64,000 nucleotides of DNA from Delphinapterus leucas (taxonomy: Eukaryota > Chordata > Mammalia > Artiodactyla > Monodontidae). Shown one piece after another: positions 1 to 9,894 of the stretch. The position numbers were made by a program, and so were the translations under genes. The notes under the pieces were generated by a model. It was not told the origin of the DNA, did not search any database, and worked only from the letters and a program-made list of their open reading frames with translations. The stretch is taken from positions 6,662,607-6,726,606 of the forward strand of contig NW_022098008.1 in assembly GCF_002288925.2 (NCBI RefSeq). The letters run 5' to 3'. Numbering within the stretch: the stretch's first letter is position 1; every line of letters begins with the position of its first letter.

Positions 1-506
1 GCTGCACAGATCTCTTCAAGGTGCTGATTTCCTTTCCTTTCTATGTATACCCAGAAGTGGGGTTGCTGGATCATGTGGTAGTTCTAACTTTTTGAGGAAC
101 CTCCATACTGTTTTCCACAATGGCTGCCCCAAATTATCAATACATTCCCACCAACAGTGCCCACGGCTTCCCCGGTGGCGCAGTGGTTGAGAGTCCGCCT
201 GCCAATGCAGAGGACACGGGTTCATGCCCCGGTCCGGGAAGATCCCACATGCTGCAGAACGGCTGGGCCCGTGAGCCATGGCCGCTGAGCCTGCACGTCC
301 GGAGCCTGTGCTCCGCAACGGGAGAGGCCACAACAGTAAGATGCCCGCATACCACTAAAAAACCCAAAAAAACAGTGCCCAAATGTTCCCTTTTCTCCAT
401 TTTCTCACCAACAGTTGTTATCTTTTTTTTTTTTGATAATAGACATCTTAACAGAAGTGAAATGATATGTCATTGTAGGTTGATTCGCATTTCAAGATTC
501 TTAATC
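1..506 (-). mobile_element. L1 LINE fragment (3' part of ORF2), split by a SINE
   Basis: Read on the minus strand this matches the distal ORF2 portion of mammalian L1, including the stretch whose complement reads 'aacctccatactgttttcca' near 100. A SINE with flanking duplication interrupts it, and L1-like sequence resumes at 382 and fades near 506. It has no intact frame. The left end runs off the window, so the full extent is unknown. Identity comes from remembered consensus, not a search. Confidence 0.75.
164..370 (+). mobile_element. CHR-type tRNA-derived SINE, short form, inserted in L1
   Basis: The tRNA-like head begins GGCTTCCCCGGTGGCGCAG and carries the B-box-like GGTTCATGCCCC. The body is the short variant, ending in 'aggccacaacagtaagatgc' and a short A-rich tail. 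A perfect 11-bp target duplication, aacagtgccca, lies at 153-163 and 371-381. The insertion is clean and the L1 sequence reads through when the SINE is removed. The family is known from whales, hippo and ruminants. The open frame crossing it is not a gene. Confidence 0.9.
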
Positions 507-1777
507 ACATCTTTTGCCATATTAGGTAATAGTCACACTTTGGGGATTAAGAAATTAATAGATCTTTGGGGGGTGACATTTTCAGCCTACCACATCACCC
601 TACAAAGCGACCTTTTACCCAATTATAATCATTCCCTATTCCCATCCTCAGCCCTAGGCAGCCACTAAACTATTTTCTGTCTCTATACAAATTTTTATTT
701 TTTAATGATCTAATGCAGAAGAGACATTTTATTGGTAGTGACTCTGATATATTATTTAAACACTGAGTTGTACCATCTTTATATTTCTGACTGTGGTCTT
801 TCATCCATTTAAATTTATTGGTTTGAAGTTAGCAACATTACTATATTGTGAAATTACTATATGAAATACAAAATTGTACATGTTAAACTATAATGTCCTT
901 AATCCTAAGGAATAGAAACTTCACACACTGCCTCAAAACATCATAACCAAATGAAGAAGTTTCCCAGCTATTTTAAATATCTTCAAATATAGGTAAAAGA
1001 TAGGCCAATACTTTGGGGTATAAATGTCAACCTCCACTTAACCTTTAGGACAATATCATTGTCTTCTATGTGACTCTATATATTTTCTTTTACATTTTCA
1101 CTTGAAGTGTCAAGAAGATTTTAATCACAATGACAATTTACTGTCTTTAATTATGCAGGCAAAGCCTTCTAAATTTTGGCCAAAAAGCCACAAAAAGATT
1201 AAAGAAAACTTTCAGAAGGGTTCAAGAAAAACACACATTTTATTTATTTTTATTTTTATTTTTTTAAACACATTTTAGATACAGTGTTCCTTCATGGTTT
1301 CTCCAGATTTATTCCATTTTCCAGTAGAATAATGCATGTGTGAGTGACATTTTTTAGTGTTAATTAATGGATACAAAGATCTTATATAATACTCCTTACA
1401 ATGATATTTATGTTTCCTTTCATGTTACATAATTTAGTCTTCCAAGAGCTTTGTTATCTAGCAATTAAAAGGGCAGGATTTAACTATTATAGTGCATCCC
1501 CATAGTTATTTGTCCATAGATAACCAAGAAAAAGCAGAAATACCTCAGATATTTATGGAATTTCACCTACTCTATATTCATGAAGGCCTAGAGACTAATT
1601 AAACTACATGGACCACTGACAGAGTGCCTTATCAGGTTGATTTTAGATTACAAACATACAACAAGTACAATACAACAATTCTACTCAAGTACATTTTTGT
1701 TTATTTAGTAAGTCACGCTCATTTTAAAGTGCAGTCGTTTACTTAAATGTGAATGCCTCCAGTTGCAGTAATGTTAG
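507..1777. other. AT-rich noncoding stretch, no gene seen
   Basis: There is no coding frame of interest. A short piece near 640-700 is reminiscent of an L1 3'UTR (wording like 'cagccactaaactattttct'), but too little remains to call it. The rest shows no repeat I recognise. Confidence 0.4.
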
Positions 1778-2233
1778 TGTATTAGCTTTCTATGGCTGCT
1801 GTAACAAAGTATCCCAGACTGAATAGCTTAAACAATAGAAATTATTGTCTCAGCATTCTGGAGACCAGAAGTATGAGATCAGGATGTTGACAGGACTGGC
1901 TCCTTTTGAGGTCTGTGAGAGAAAACACTTCCAGGCCTTTCTCCTGGCTTCTGGGGGTTTGCTGGCAATCCTTAGTGTCCCCTGGTTTGTAGAAGCATCA
2001 TCCCATCTCTGCCTTCATGTTCACATGGTATTCTTCCTGTATGTGTCTGTCTCCAAATTTCCCCATTTTAAAAGGACACCAGCCATATTAGATTAGGGCC
2101 CACCAGTATGACCTTATCATACGTTAACTAATTACATCTGCAAAGACCCTATTTCCTGATAAGGTAACATACTGAGGTACTAGGGAGAAGGGCTCAAACG
2201 AGGATTGGGGGGCACATAATTCAACCCATTATA
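1778..2233 (-). mobile_element. MLT1-type MaLR LTR
   Basis: The complement matches an MLT1 LTR, a mammalian ERVL-MaLR solo LTR. Diagnostic stretches are 'tatggctgctgtaacaaagt' near 1791, 'tggtttgtagaagcatcatc' near 1983 and the terminal 'caacccattata'. It is diverged and has small gaps. An 83-codon open frame on the plus strand falls inside it and is spurious. The LTR is ancient and shared widely among placental mammals. Confidence 0.8.
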
Positions 2234-2336
2234 GCTATTAACAATACAGCATAGCCTGAGACCTTGCCTCTGACTGTCCGTAGAAATTGATAATAACTGG
2301 AAAATCTGCTCTACCTGGCAGGACACCCCTGTGTGC

Positions 2337-2850
2337 TGTAGACTGAAAAATAATGCACAGCCTAAAAGTTGAGAGTTATGCTTTTTTCAGTGGACAAATC
2401 TGAGGACTTAAGCCTGGGACACAGCATTTCAGGTAATTCTAAGAGACTGCTCTGAAGACGCAAGGTGGGGAACCAGTATACATAGGAGTTTTTGCAACAA
2501 AAGACCAGGTAATCGGAACATTAAAAAATTACAGTGAATAAAAGAAAAAAAAAAGGCATCTCAAGGTAATGAAATTAATACTTTTCTATGTATGGGAAGA
2601 TGCAAAGTCTGGATGAAATTTTTCCTTTGATAGGCACCTCAGCTCTCTGGGGCCAGTGTCCTGTGTGTTCTCAAACTGTGCTCCTCAGGGTGGTCGCAGC
2701 AGTTGACTTTAGATGAGGGGCATCCTTTGTTTCCGTCCTGAGTTCACTCAGAGCTCACCACCCTGGTAGCTGTAATGTGGTGACTCGATGGCTGCAACAT
2801 CGTTTGTTTGTTTACCAATATGTTTACCAAACATCCTTTGTTTACCAATT
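2337..2850 (-). mobile_element. ERV LTR, local family copy A
   Basis: This is one of four copies in this window of the same LTR family (others near 6.5, 7.6 and 12.6 kb). It runs from 'tgtagactgaaaaataatgc' to a T-rich end with 'catcctttgtttacc'. Orientation is inferred from sister copies that keep an AATAAA signal on this strand. In this copy the signal is eroded. Near the right end the 'aacatcctttgtttacc' segment is partly duplicated (2795-2848). It appears to be a solo LTR, and I cannot give a library name. Confidence 0.7.
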
Positions 2851-2975
2851 CTTAGTTCACAGTGCCAGGGCAGCACACATCACAGGACAACCCTACTACC
2901 ATGGTCTGTACGTGCACAGAAAAAAATCTCAGCATCACTTCCTGTTCCCACTTTAAGGAATTCACTTACATTCTA

Positions 2976-4262
2976 TTTGGGTTGGCCAAAAATTTCCTTT
3001 GGTTTTTAAGTAAAAATAAAAGACACATTTTTCAGTTTCACCAAGAACTTTATTGAACAACATATCCACTGGCTGGTTTGTTCCACTACCTTCTGCCATT
3101 TTTCAGGCAACTTCATAATTCCATCTTCCCAAAACTTTGTATCTTTTTGAGTAAAGAACTGTTCCAGATGCCTTTTAGAGTCTTTCAGGGAATTTAAGTT
3201 TTTTCCATTAAGAAAATTTTATAAAGACCAAAATAAATGGAAATCGGAAGATGCAATGTCTGGTGAATATGGCAGATGAATCAGATGAATCAGAACTTCC
3301 CAGCCAAGCTGTAACAGTTTTTGCCTGGTTATGAAAGAAACATGCGGTCTTGCATTATCCTGTTGGAAGATTATGCATTTTCTGTTGATCAATTCCGGAT
3401 GCTTTTCAACAAGTGCTGCTTTCAGTTGGTCTAACTTGTTGGATTAATTGTTTGGTTTTCTGGAAGGAGCTCATAGTAGAGCTCCTTCCAATCCCACCAT
3501 ATACACAACATCACCTTCCTTGGATGAAGACCGGCCTTTGCTGTGGTTGGTGGTGGTTCATTTTGCTTGCCCCACGATCGCTTTCATCCCATATTGTTGT
3601 ACAGTATCCACTTTTCATCATCCATCACAAGTTGTTTTAGAAACGGAACATTTTCACTACGTTTCAGTAGAGAATTGCATGTGGAAGTATGGTCAAGAAG
3701 GTTTTTTTCACTTAACTTATGTGGAATCCAAACATCAAAGCGATGAACATAACCAAGCTGGTGCGAATGATTTTCAACACTTGATTTGGATAGTTTGAGT
3801 ATGTCAGCTATCTCCCACGTGAGATCTCCACGTTTTTTGTTCTCAGTGAATGTCTCGATTTGATCGCTATCAACTTCAAACGGTCTACACGAAAGTGGAG
3901 TATCGTCCAGCGAGAAATCTCCAGCATGAAACTTCATGAACCACATTTGACACATTTGATCAGTCACAGCACCTTCTCCATACACTGCACAAATATTTTT
4001 CTGTGTGTTTCAGTTGTGTTTTTACCTTTCTTGAAATAATAAAGCAGAATATGCCGAAAATGTTGCTTTTTTTCTTTCATCTTCAATATTAAATTGGTTA
4101 CACAAAAATTCACCAATTTGATAAGTTTTTTTTAATGCATGCTGATATGATAGCTGTCACAATACAATCTAACAAAATTGTTTTGAATGAAGGTATAGAC
4201 AACTAAGCGCTACTAGAGCCATCTTACGGAAAAAACTGAACTAACCTTTTGGCCAACCCAAA
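2976..4262 (-). mobile_element. Full-length mariner transposon (ruminant/cetacean mariner type)
   Basis: Terminal inverted repeats TTTGGGTTGGCC at 2976 and GGCCAACCCAAA ending at 4262 are flanked by the TA target duplication typical of Tc1/mariner (2974-2975 and 4263-4264). The length of 1287 bp is the usual full size. The transposase lies on the minus strand, with its 5' end at the right. All ends are present, but the transposase is broken, so this is a dead copy. The family is known from cattle, sheep and whales. Confidence 0.93.
3050..4080 (-). pseudogene. Mariner transposase pseudogene (DD34D family)
   Basis: The start is taken as the ATG at 4080 and the stop as the TAA at 3052-3050, about 1031 bp against roughly 345 codons expected. 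The second helix-turn-helix is visible near 3830-3730. It is followed by the WIPH linker motif (family WVPH) and the first catalytic Asp in the DDEKWILYN stretch near 3610. The second Asp region (DNARPH) is near 3360 and the PYSPD motif near 3265. Defects: a frameshift near 3995 between the start region and the longest intact frame (3985-3584), further frame breaks after 3584, and a 9-bp tandem duplication at 3273-3290. The enzyme would catalyse cut-and-paste transposition, but this copy cannot encode it. Confidence 0.9.
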
Positions 4263-4920
4263 TATTACTTCTTTTGTCACTCCAGGCTTCCTTTATAGAA
4301 ACACAAAATGCCAAGTGCCGTAGTTCTTCCTTATTTTCCCAATTTCCTGTAAGCTCATATTGTGCCTGATGTGACTCTTCAGGAATTCTATATGCAGGCT
4401 TCCATTTGGCGTTTCCAATTGCATTTCACAATTACATGCTTGAAACACCCATGTATGAAAGTTTGCTTTGTGGAAATTAAATTATAATGCTGCTGTAAAT
4501 CTCTAATTATATGAAAATGTGGTGCTTCTATCAACATCCAGTTTTATGAACTTTTAAATGCACTGTGTCTAAAAATTTATGGTAATGCTATCTCCATCTT
4601 GAGCCCTTTTGCACCACGCTAATTTTAGAACAGAAAAATTGTGTGAAAATATATGATCTATAAAATATCTTAGTCATGGATATAACTACTGCCTCACACC
4701 AGTGCTGCAATTTTGGTTAAAGATCTCAGACCTCAGACACATTGGAGATAGTAACTAGAGTACAGATAATTCAGGAAGTACCCAGGGTTAAGTTTCTTTG
4801 GGTAGTAGCTCAGTGAGAACAGAGATACCTAAGAAAACTAATTAACCTTTAACTAGTAAGGACATTTAGGGGAAATGCAGTGTATGAATCTCTGCAACAA
4901 TTTGTTTCTGCTATAAAAAC
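4263..4920. other. Noncoding single-copy-looking stretch
   Basis: I recognise no repeat and no coding frame. It is flanked by the mariner on the left and a SINE on the right. Confidence 0.4.
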
Positions 4921-4930
4921 CCATGTGCTT

Positions 4931-4931
4931 T

Positions 4932-4994
<63 letters not shown>

Positions 4995-5025
4995 CCTTTC
5001 TTTCTTTTTTTTCTTTCTTTCTGCC
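4931..5025. repeat. (CTTT)n microsatellite, tail of the adjacent SINE
   Basis: About 90 bp of CTTT/TTTC units with a few interruptions near 4995-5020. It directly abuts the minus-strand SINE, so it is the expanded A-rich tail of that element (AAAG units in the SINE sense). Long frames through it on both strands are low-complexity artefacts. Confidence 0.9.
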
Positions 5026-5129
5026 ATGGCTCGCAGCTTGCGAGATCTTATTTCCCCAACCAGGGATCGAACCTGGGTCCTCAGCAGGGAAATCTTGGAG
5101 TCCTAACCACTGGGCCACCAGGGAATTCC
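5026..5129 (-). mobile_element. Short tRNA-derived SINE (AAAG-tailed)
   Basis: The complement begins GGGAATTCCCTGGTGGCCCA and contains the B-box-like GGTTCGATCCC. The body is short, about 100 bp, as in the cetartiodactyl elements that end 'catggca' plus an A-rich tail. An imperfect target duplication, ccatgtgctttt (4921-4932) versus cctgtgtgctttt (5130-5142), brackets the SINE and its CTTT tail. Confidence 0.85.
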
Positions 5130-5142
5130 CCTGTGTGCTTTT

Positions 5143-6532
5143 CAAACTTCTTACATTAGATCTCATTTTGTAGGTGTCCGGATAGTTAGTGGTGTGAATT
5201 TCAGGGAGTATAAAGGGAAAAGAATTACCTGAATTATTATGATGTGAATGTATGTTTAGGATTCCTTTATCAGGTGCATAGGCCAACAATTCTCACTATA
5301 CATACACTCTGCTTTTTTTTAATTCATTCATTGAAATAAATGTAGCACACACTGTTAAGTGCAAGGGATACAATTACCTGGCTTTGGAAAACCTAGCCCA
5401 AAGGCAGGGACATAAAAATTAATTCATTTAATACTCCAATTGCTTTTGGTGATAAAAGTTATATCACTTTCTTAGCTTAACTCCTCTAAATCTCCTGGCT
5501 AGCTGAGTGAAACTGAAGTTGGTTCAGAAAACTTGTTTTCATTTTCTCCTTGATGACAAACAGTTTCAAATGGTGCAAGCCAAGACTCTTTTTAGCCAAA
5601 ACAGGCACAGAAGGTACACATATTTGTAAAAATGTAAATAAATATTAATTTGTTAGTAATTTATTAAATTGAATTTTTAAATACATATCACTGTGTGATG
5701 TGATGAAATGTAAAATTGTCTACTCTATCTTCATAAAATAGAAATGTCTCATCAAGGACTTCAAAACTTTCTTCATCAATTTTTATGAGGACAGACTCTC
5801 CCCAAATTCCAGAAAAGTAAAGCCATTTCCTGCAGGCTAATAAAAGACAAATGATGATATACTAGTTCAATATAAAAAGTAAATGAAAATTAGAGGTTTT
5901 TTAGGTAACAATTTTTGTCCTGTGCAAAACTCTTGTATTCAAAGGCAGAGAATACAATGTTTTAAAGATGAAAGAAAAATCTAAAGTGGCAAGCATATGA
6001 ATGTGTTGAGAAATTATTAGTTCATGTTGCATATGATCCAAGGATTGATTGTTTTTTATTAAATATCAAAGTGGATTTGAACTTTTATTTTTCAATTATT
6101 CATTTTCTAAACATTATATGCCAATACCACTGACCCCTTTTCTATTATAAGGAATAATACCTGGGAAGTAGCTTCCCACTGGGGACTATACCTCCAAGCC
6201 CACCTTGTGGTTGGTGAGGGTGTTGATTGTGACTGGTGTGGTTGTGGACCTGTTCCTGCCTGTTGGGAGTGCATGGAAGTGATTCAGATCACCCCCAGGC
6301 CAAGGCAGCACTCTTCTCTTTCAACCATCTGCTGAGAGGACGCTGAGGACTCAGGGTCCAAAGAAACAGCAGAGGCACAAGGTAGAAGAACCATGGGTCC
6401 CCAGCCTCCACGTGTAGTGAGTGGCACACCAACCAGGAGCCCTCAGTCACACTGTTCTGTGCACTTGCATCCTTGTTTATTGTCACCTCGGCATCACCAC
6501 TGACCTTCCTAAGAACTCCTCTGTGATGCCTG
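5143..6532. other. Noncoding stretch, no recognised repeat
   Basis: The left part is AT-rich and unremarkable. About 6150-6530 is more GC-rich, with an 88-codon minus-strand frame (6555-6289) that shows no domain and no codon pattern I would trust. It may be an old LTR relic adjoining copy B. Confidence 0.35.
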
Positions 6533-6578
6533 TGTTGACTGAAAAAAAAGTGCACAACCTAAAAGTTGAGAATTATGT

Positions 6579-6899
6579 GTTTTTTAAATAAATAAATTTA
6601 TTTATTTATTTTTGGCTGCATTGGGTCTTCGCTGATGCATGCGGGCTTTCTCTAGTTGTGGTGAGCAGGGGCTACTCTTCTTTGCAGTGCGCGGGCTTCT
6701 CATTGCGGCAGCTTCTCCTGTTGTGGAGCACAGGCTCTAGGTGCGCGGGCTTCAGTATTTGTGGCATGTAGGCTCAGTATTTGTGGCATGTGGGCTCAGT
6801 AGTTGTGGCTCGTGGGCTCAGTAGTTGTGGCACATGGGCTCAGTAGTTGTGGCTCGTGGGCTCTAGAGTGCATGCTCAGTAGTTGTGGCCAGCTGAGCC
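6579..6899 (-). mobile_element. CHR-type SINE, long form, 5' truncated, with internal tandem expansion
   Basis: The A-rich tail (complement of 'taaataaataaatttattta') is at the left, followed by the body with 'ggctgcattgggtcttcg'. The tRNA-like head is missing at the right, where the element stops in the repeated 'agttgtggc' motif. Perfect 12-bp target duplication tgagaattatgt at 6567-6578 and 6900-6911. The right third is an array of about 21-bp units (see separate entry). Confidence 0.9.
6750..6893. repeat. Tandem array of ~21-bp units inside a SINE
   Basis: Units of the form 'ggctcagtagttgtggcacat' repeat about six times with substitutions (tatttgtggcatg, tagttgtggctcg, tagttgtggcaca). 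The normal SINE body has two to three related motifs in this place, so this copy is amplified. Confidence 0.8.
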
Positions 6900-7317
6900 T
6901 GAGAATTATGTTTTATTAGTGGCCTTCCTGATGACTATAGCCTGGGAAGGAAGCCTCTCAGATAGCTCTGAGGGATTGTTCCCAAGAGGTAAGGGAGGAG
7001 CTGGGGTATACGGGAATTTTTGCTGGAAAAAACAAAAAAACAAAAACCCCAACAATATGTAGCCAACATCAAAAGATTATTGCTAATCAAAAAAACAGAC
7101 ATCTCAAGTTAATGAATTTAGTGCTTTTCTATGTATGGGATGATGCAAGAGTCTGGGCTTATTGAAATCATTCCTTTTATATGTATCTTAACTGTTTAGG
7201 GCCAGTATCCTGTTTTTCTCCATCCTGAATTCCCCTCAGGGTATACCATCAGGATATCTGCAGTGGCTGACGGCTTCTGGTAGCAACATCCTTTGTTTAC
7301 TAAAATAGCAGGTGACA

Positions 7318-7593
7318 TTCCTTGTCCACACCAGCAAGGCCAGGAAATACAGTTCCCAGAATCCCTTTCCTGTATGGCTCCAGGTTCGAATTTGCTAGAA
7401 AGATAAATTCAGTTGCCACTGGACTCCAGGGCTGACACAGGTTTCCTGAGGCATCCTGGTGGGCGATTGGGAACCATCCACTCCACTGCCACTGACTGCG
7501 CTGGTGGAGGGCAATCCCTAAATGATCCTCAGTATTGATGCAGCTTCCCAGGAAGATTTTGACAACCACCCACTTCAGAGTGTGCACTAGGAA
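7318..7593. other. Spacer between two head-to-head LTRs
   Basis: A 276-bp, moderately GC-rich segment. Its two edges are weakly inverted copies of each other (rc reads 'gtgtggacaaggaa' on the left against 'gtgtgcactaggaa' on the right). No coding signal or recognised repeat in the middle. A 99-codon minus-strand frame spanning it is not credible. Confidence 0.4.
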
Positions 7594-8013
7594 TGTCACC
7601 TACCATATTAGGAAACTAAGGATGTTGAGCCATCGAGGCCGCAGCCATTGCAGCTGCCCTGACTGTGCACCCTGAGGGGATGCTGGCCCTACAGAGTGAA
7701 GGTGCATATCAGAGGAATGATTTCAGTGAGCCAAGACTCTTGCATCTTCCCATATACAGAAAAGCACTAAATTGCTTAACTTGACGTCTGTTTTTCTTTA
7801 ATTAACAGTGATTTTTCAATGTTCCAGCTATCTGTTTTTCTCTTTTTGTTTGTTTTTTGTTTTGCGAAAACACCTGGCTCCTCCCTTACCTCTAGGGGGC
7901 AGTGTCCCAGAGCTATCTGAGAACCCGCTCTGGGCTTAAGTCCTCAGAAAGTCTGCGGAATAAAACCTAATTTAGGTTGTGCTTTTTTTTTTTTTTTTTT
8001 TTTTCAGTTGACA
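7594..8013 (+). mobile_element. ERV LTR, local family copy C (inverted relative to A, B, D)
   Basis: Reads 5' to 3' from 'tgtcacctaccatattagga' through 'gactgtgcaccctgagggga' and 'cttaagtcctcag' to AATAAA at 7959-7964. It ends in a long T run and 'cagttgaca' at 8013. TG...CA ends and the poly(A) signal about 50 bp before the end fit a retroviral LTR. There is an insertion-like T/G-rich patch at 7838-7864. Confidence 0.75.
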
Positions 8014-8569
8014 AGAGCCTCCAGCTGAGATGCCAGGGGCAGCTTCCTTGACTTTGTGGAGAATTTTAGAACTTCAACCATTACATAGGATTTAATCCTT
8101 AATCTAATACTTTATACCTGAAATGCTTAGAGTGCGTTCTGCAAGATACTGAATGCTGGAAACCACGAATAAATTTCTATGTATCAAGCTGTTGAAATTT
8201 TAGATTTCTTGGTAAATGCTCACTCTCACAATGATCAACATATCTTTTGGTCGTGCTCTTTTTCAAAATACAGCCTTCATTTATATGAATGCTTATGATT
8301 TTAATTTTTCTCTAGGCCATATCTATACATTTGTTCTACCAATCTACATCATTTATGGAAAACATATTTTGTGCTGGTCTCAGCCTATCAGTAACCAATG
8401 TTGTAGTTGGATCAGCCCTTGTGGTTCTTATTATCATTGCAAGATGCCCTTCAGCAGAAAGAAACAGAGGAAGCAGAGATTTATTACTTCTAAGACCTGG
8501 GAATTAGAAAGCACACCTGGGTCACACAGAGAGGTTGCAGGTAGAGAGAGAGGAAGAACTTGTGAGCCT
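8014..8569. other. Noncoding stretch
   Basis: No recognised repeat. A 227-codon plus-strand frame begins at 8216 but runs straight through the following SINE and has no recognisable domain, so I treat it as chance. Confidence 0.4.
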
Positions 8570-8586
8570 GGGGTCCTGTTTTTTTT

Positions 8587-8801
8587 TGTTTGTTTGTTTT
8601 TTGTATTTTGTGGTACGCGGGCCTCTCACTGTTGTGGCCTCTCCCGTTGCGGAGCACAGGCTCCGGACGCGCAGGCTCAGCGGCCATGGCTCACGGGCCC
8701 AGCCGCTCCGCGGCATGTGGGATCTTCCCGGACCGGGGCACGAATCTGTGTCCCTTGCATCGGCAGGCGGACTCTCAACCACTGCGCCACCAGGGAAGCC
8801 C
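8587..8801 (-). mobile_element. CHR-type SINE, short form, young-looking
   Basis: The complement begins GGGCTTCCCTGGTGGCGCAG, with little divergence in the tRNA-like head. The tail at left is T-rich on the plus strand. The target duplication ggggtcctgtttttttt (8570-8586 and 8802-8818) is perfect over 17 bp, which argues for a fairly recent insertion. Four overlapping frames of 65-111 codons over it are shadows of the SINE. Confidence 0.93.
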
Positions 8802-8818
8802 GGGGTCCTGTTTTTTTT

Positions 8819-9073
8819 ATTGGGGTTAAGGCTGGGACGCCTACGGTTTCACGGGCTCATTCTTTATTAGTGAATGTAAAACATGGAGCAGGCATTTAAA
8901 GCTTGGGAAGAGAAAAAGAAAGAAAAGCCAAGCATCTCAAATGGCCAGTTATCTAAATCAACCAGGATCTCTAAAACAAAGGAGCCTCAGTGTGAGGAGG
9001 TGGCCTAGCTCTATATCTAGCCCAGTGGGTGATAATGTGTTTATTCAAGATAACCTTCCTTGCAGGAGATGGC
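8819..9073. other. Noncoding stretch
   Basis: Nothing recognised between the SINE and the L1 3' end. Confidence 0.4.
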
Positions 9074-9335
9074 TCTTTTTTTTCTTTTTAATTAGTTTTT
9101 TTGGAGTATAGGTGATTTACAATGTTGTGTTAGTTTCTGCTGTACAGTAAAGTGAATCAGTTACACATATACGTATATCCACTCTTTTTAAGATTCTTTT
9201 CCCATATACGTTATTACAGAGTATTGAGTAGAGTTCCCCGTGCTCTACAGTAGGCCCTTATTAGTTATCCTTTTTATATACAGTAGTGTGTATATGTCAA
9301 TCTCAATCTCTCCATTTATCCCTCCCCCACCTCTT
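9074..9335 (-). mobile_element. L1 3' end, 5' truncated
   Basis: The minus-strand L1 tail begins at the T-rich run near 9075, followed by 'ttggagtataggtgatttac' and 'tgttagtttctgctgtacag'. The match ends near 'atttatccctcccccacctc'. This 3'UTR form is common in cetartiodactyl genomes. Confidence 0.85.
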
Positions 9336-9894
9336 TATATATAGTATGCCTATTTAAAGTAGATGCGTCTGCAATCAAAGCTTAACTCAGGCACTTACAT
9401 TACAAAAAGAAAAGCCAACCTTCAGGGCTTACACTACACTACATCCCCATTCCTTAGATAAGGTGTCAGTTCTTGAAACACACAGGCCCACTTACCATTC
9501 TTAGTTTACAAGCTCTTTTCATTTCTGAATATTAATGAGATCAAGCGTTATCCTAATCCTTAGCGCTCCTGTGGAATCACTGTTAGAGTCAAAACTAATT
9601 TGAGGGAATTATCTGCTTAATTCTTACAATCGCCTTTGAAGTGGGAAAGAGCAAGAGAAGATAATGAGCTTGTCCATGACTTTCTCTCAAATTTCAATTT
9701 TCTAATTTTCATACCAGAAAATAAGTGATAGCACCACAAACCAATATATCTATAAAATGTTGGTTTACAGAAAACAAAAAATTTATGTTGCCTGCATATT
9801 GGGAAACACACAACAGGTGATGAGTTTCAGGTTTGAGTATGTGGGGGAGGCAGGGCTGTGTGGAGAGTCAACAGAAGAGAATCAAATAAAGATA
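9336..9894. other. Noncoding stretch
   Basis: No recognised repeat or coding frame. Small frames near 9617-9948 lack any domain. Confidence 0.4.

Larger units (their letters stand above)
6533..7317 (-). mobile_element. ERV LTR, local family copy B, split by a SINE
   Basis: Same family as the copies at 2.3, 7.6 and 12.6 kb. It runs from 'tgttgactgaaaaaaaagtg' to 'catcctttgtttac...ggtgaca'. On the minus strand AATAAA survives (complement of 'gttttatta' near 6910), which fixes the orientation. A SINE of about 320 bp with its target duplication interrupts it. The 5' end of this LTR faces the 5' end of copy C across a 276-bp spacer. Confidence 0.75.

Noticed and set aside
164..370. tRNA-like head of SINEs considered as a tRNA gene (here and at the other SINEs)
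   Set aside because: Only promoter-like A and B boxes are kept; no cloverleaf with an anticodon arm is evident, and each copy has SINE body, tail and target duplication.
4931..5025. Tetranucleotide array considered as an independent satellite or regulatory GAGA-type tract
   Set aside because: It is continuous with a SINE and inside its target duplication, so it is the SINE tail.
8216..8899. 227-codon plus-strand open frame, the longest in the window
   Set aside because: It runs through a complete SINE and its target duplications, has no domain and no splice or promoter context.
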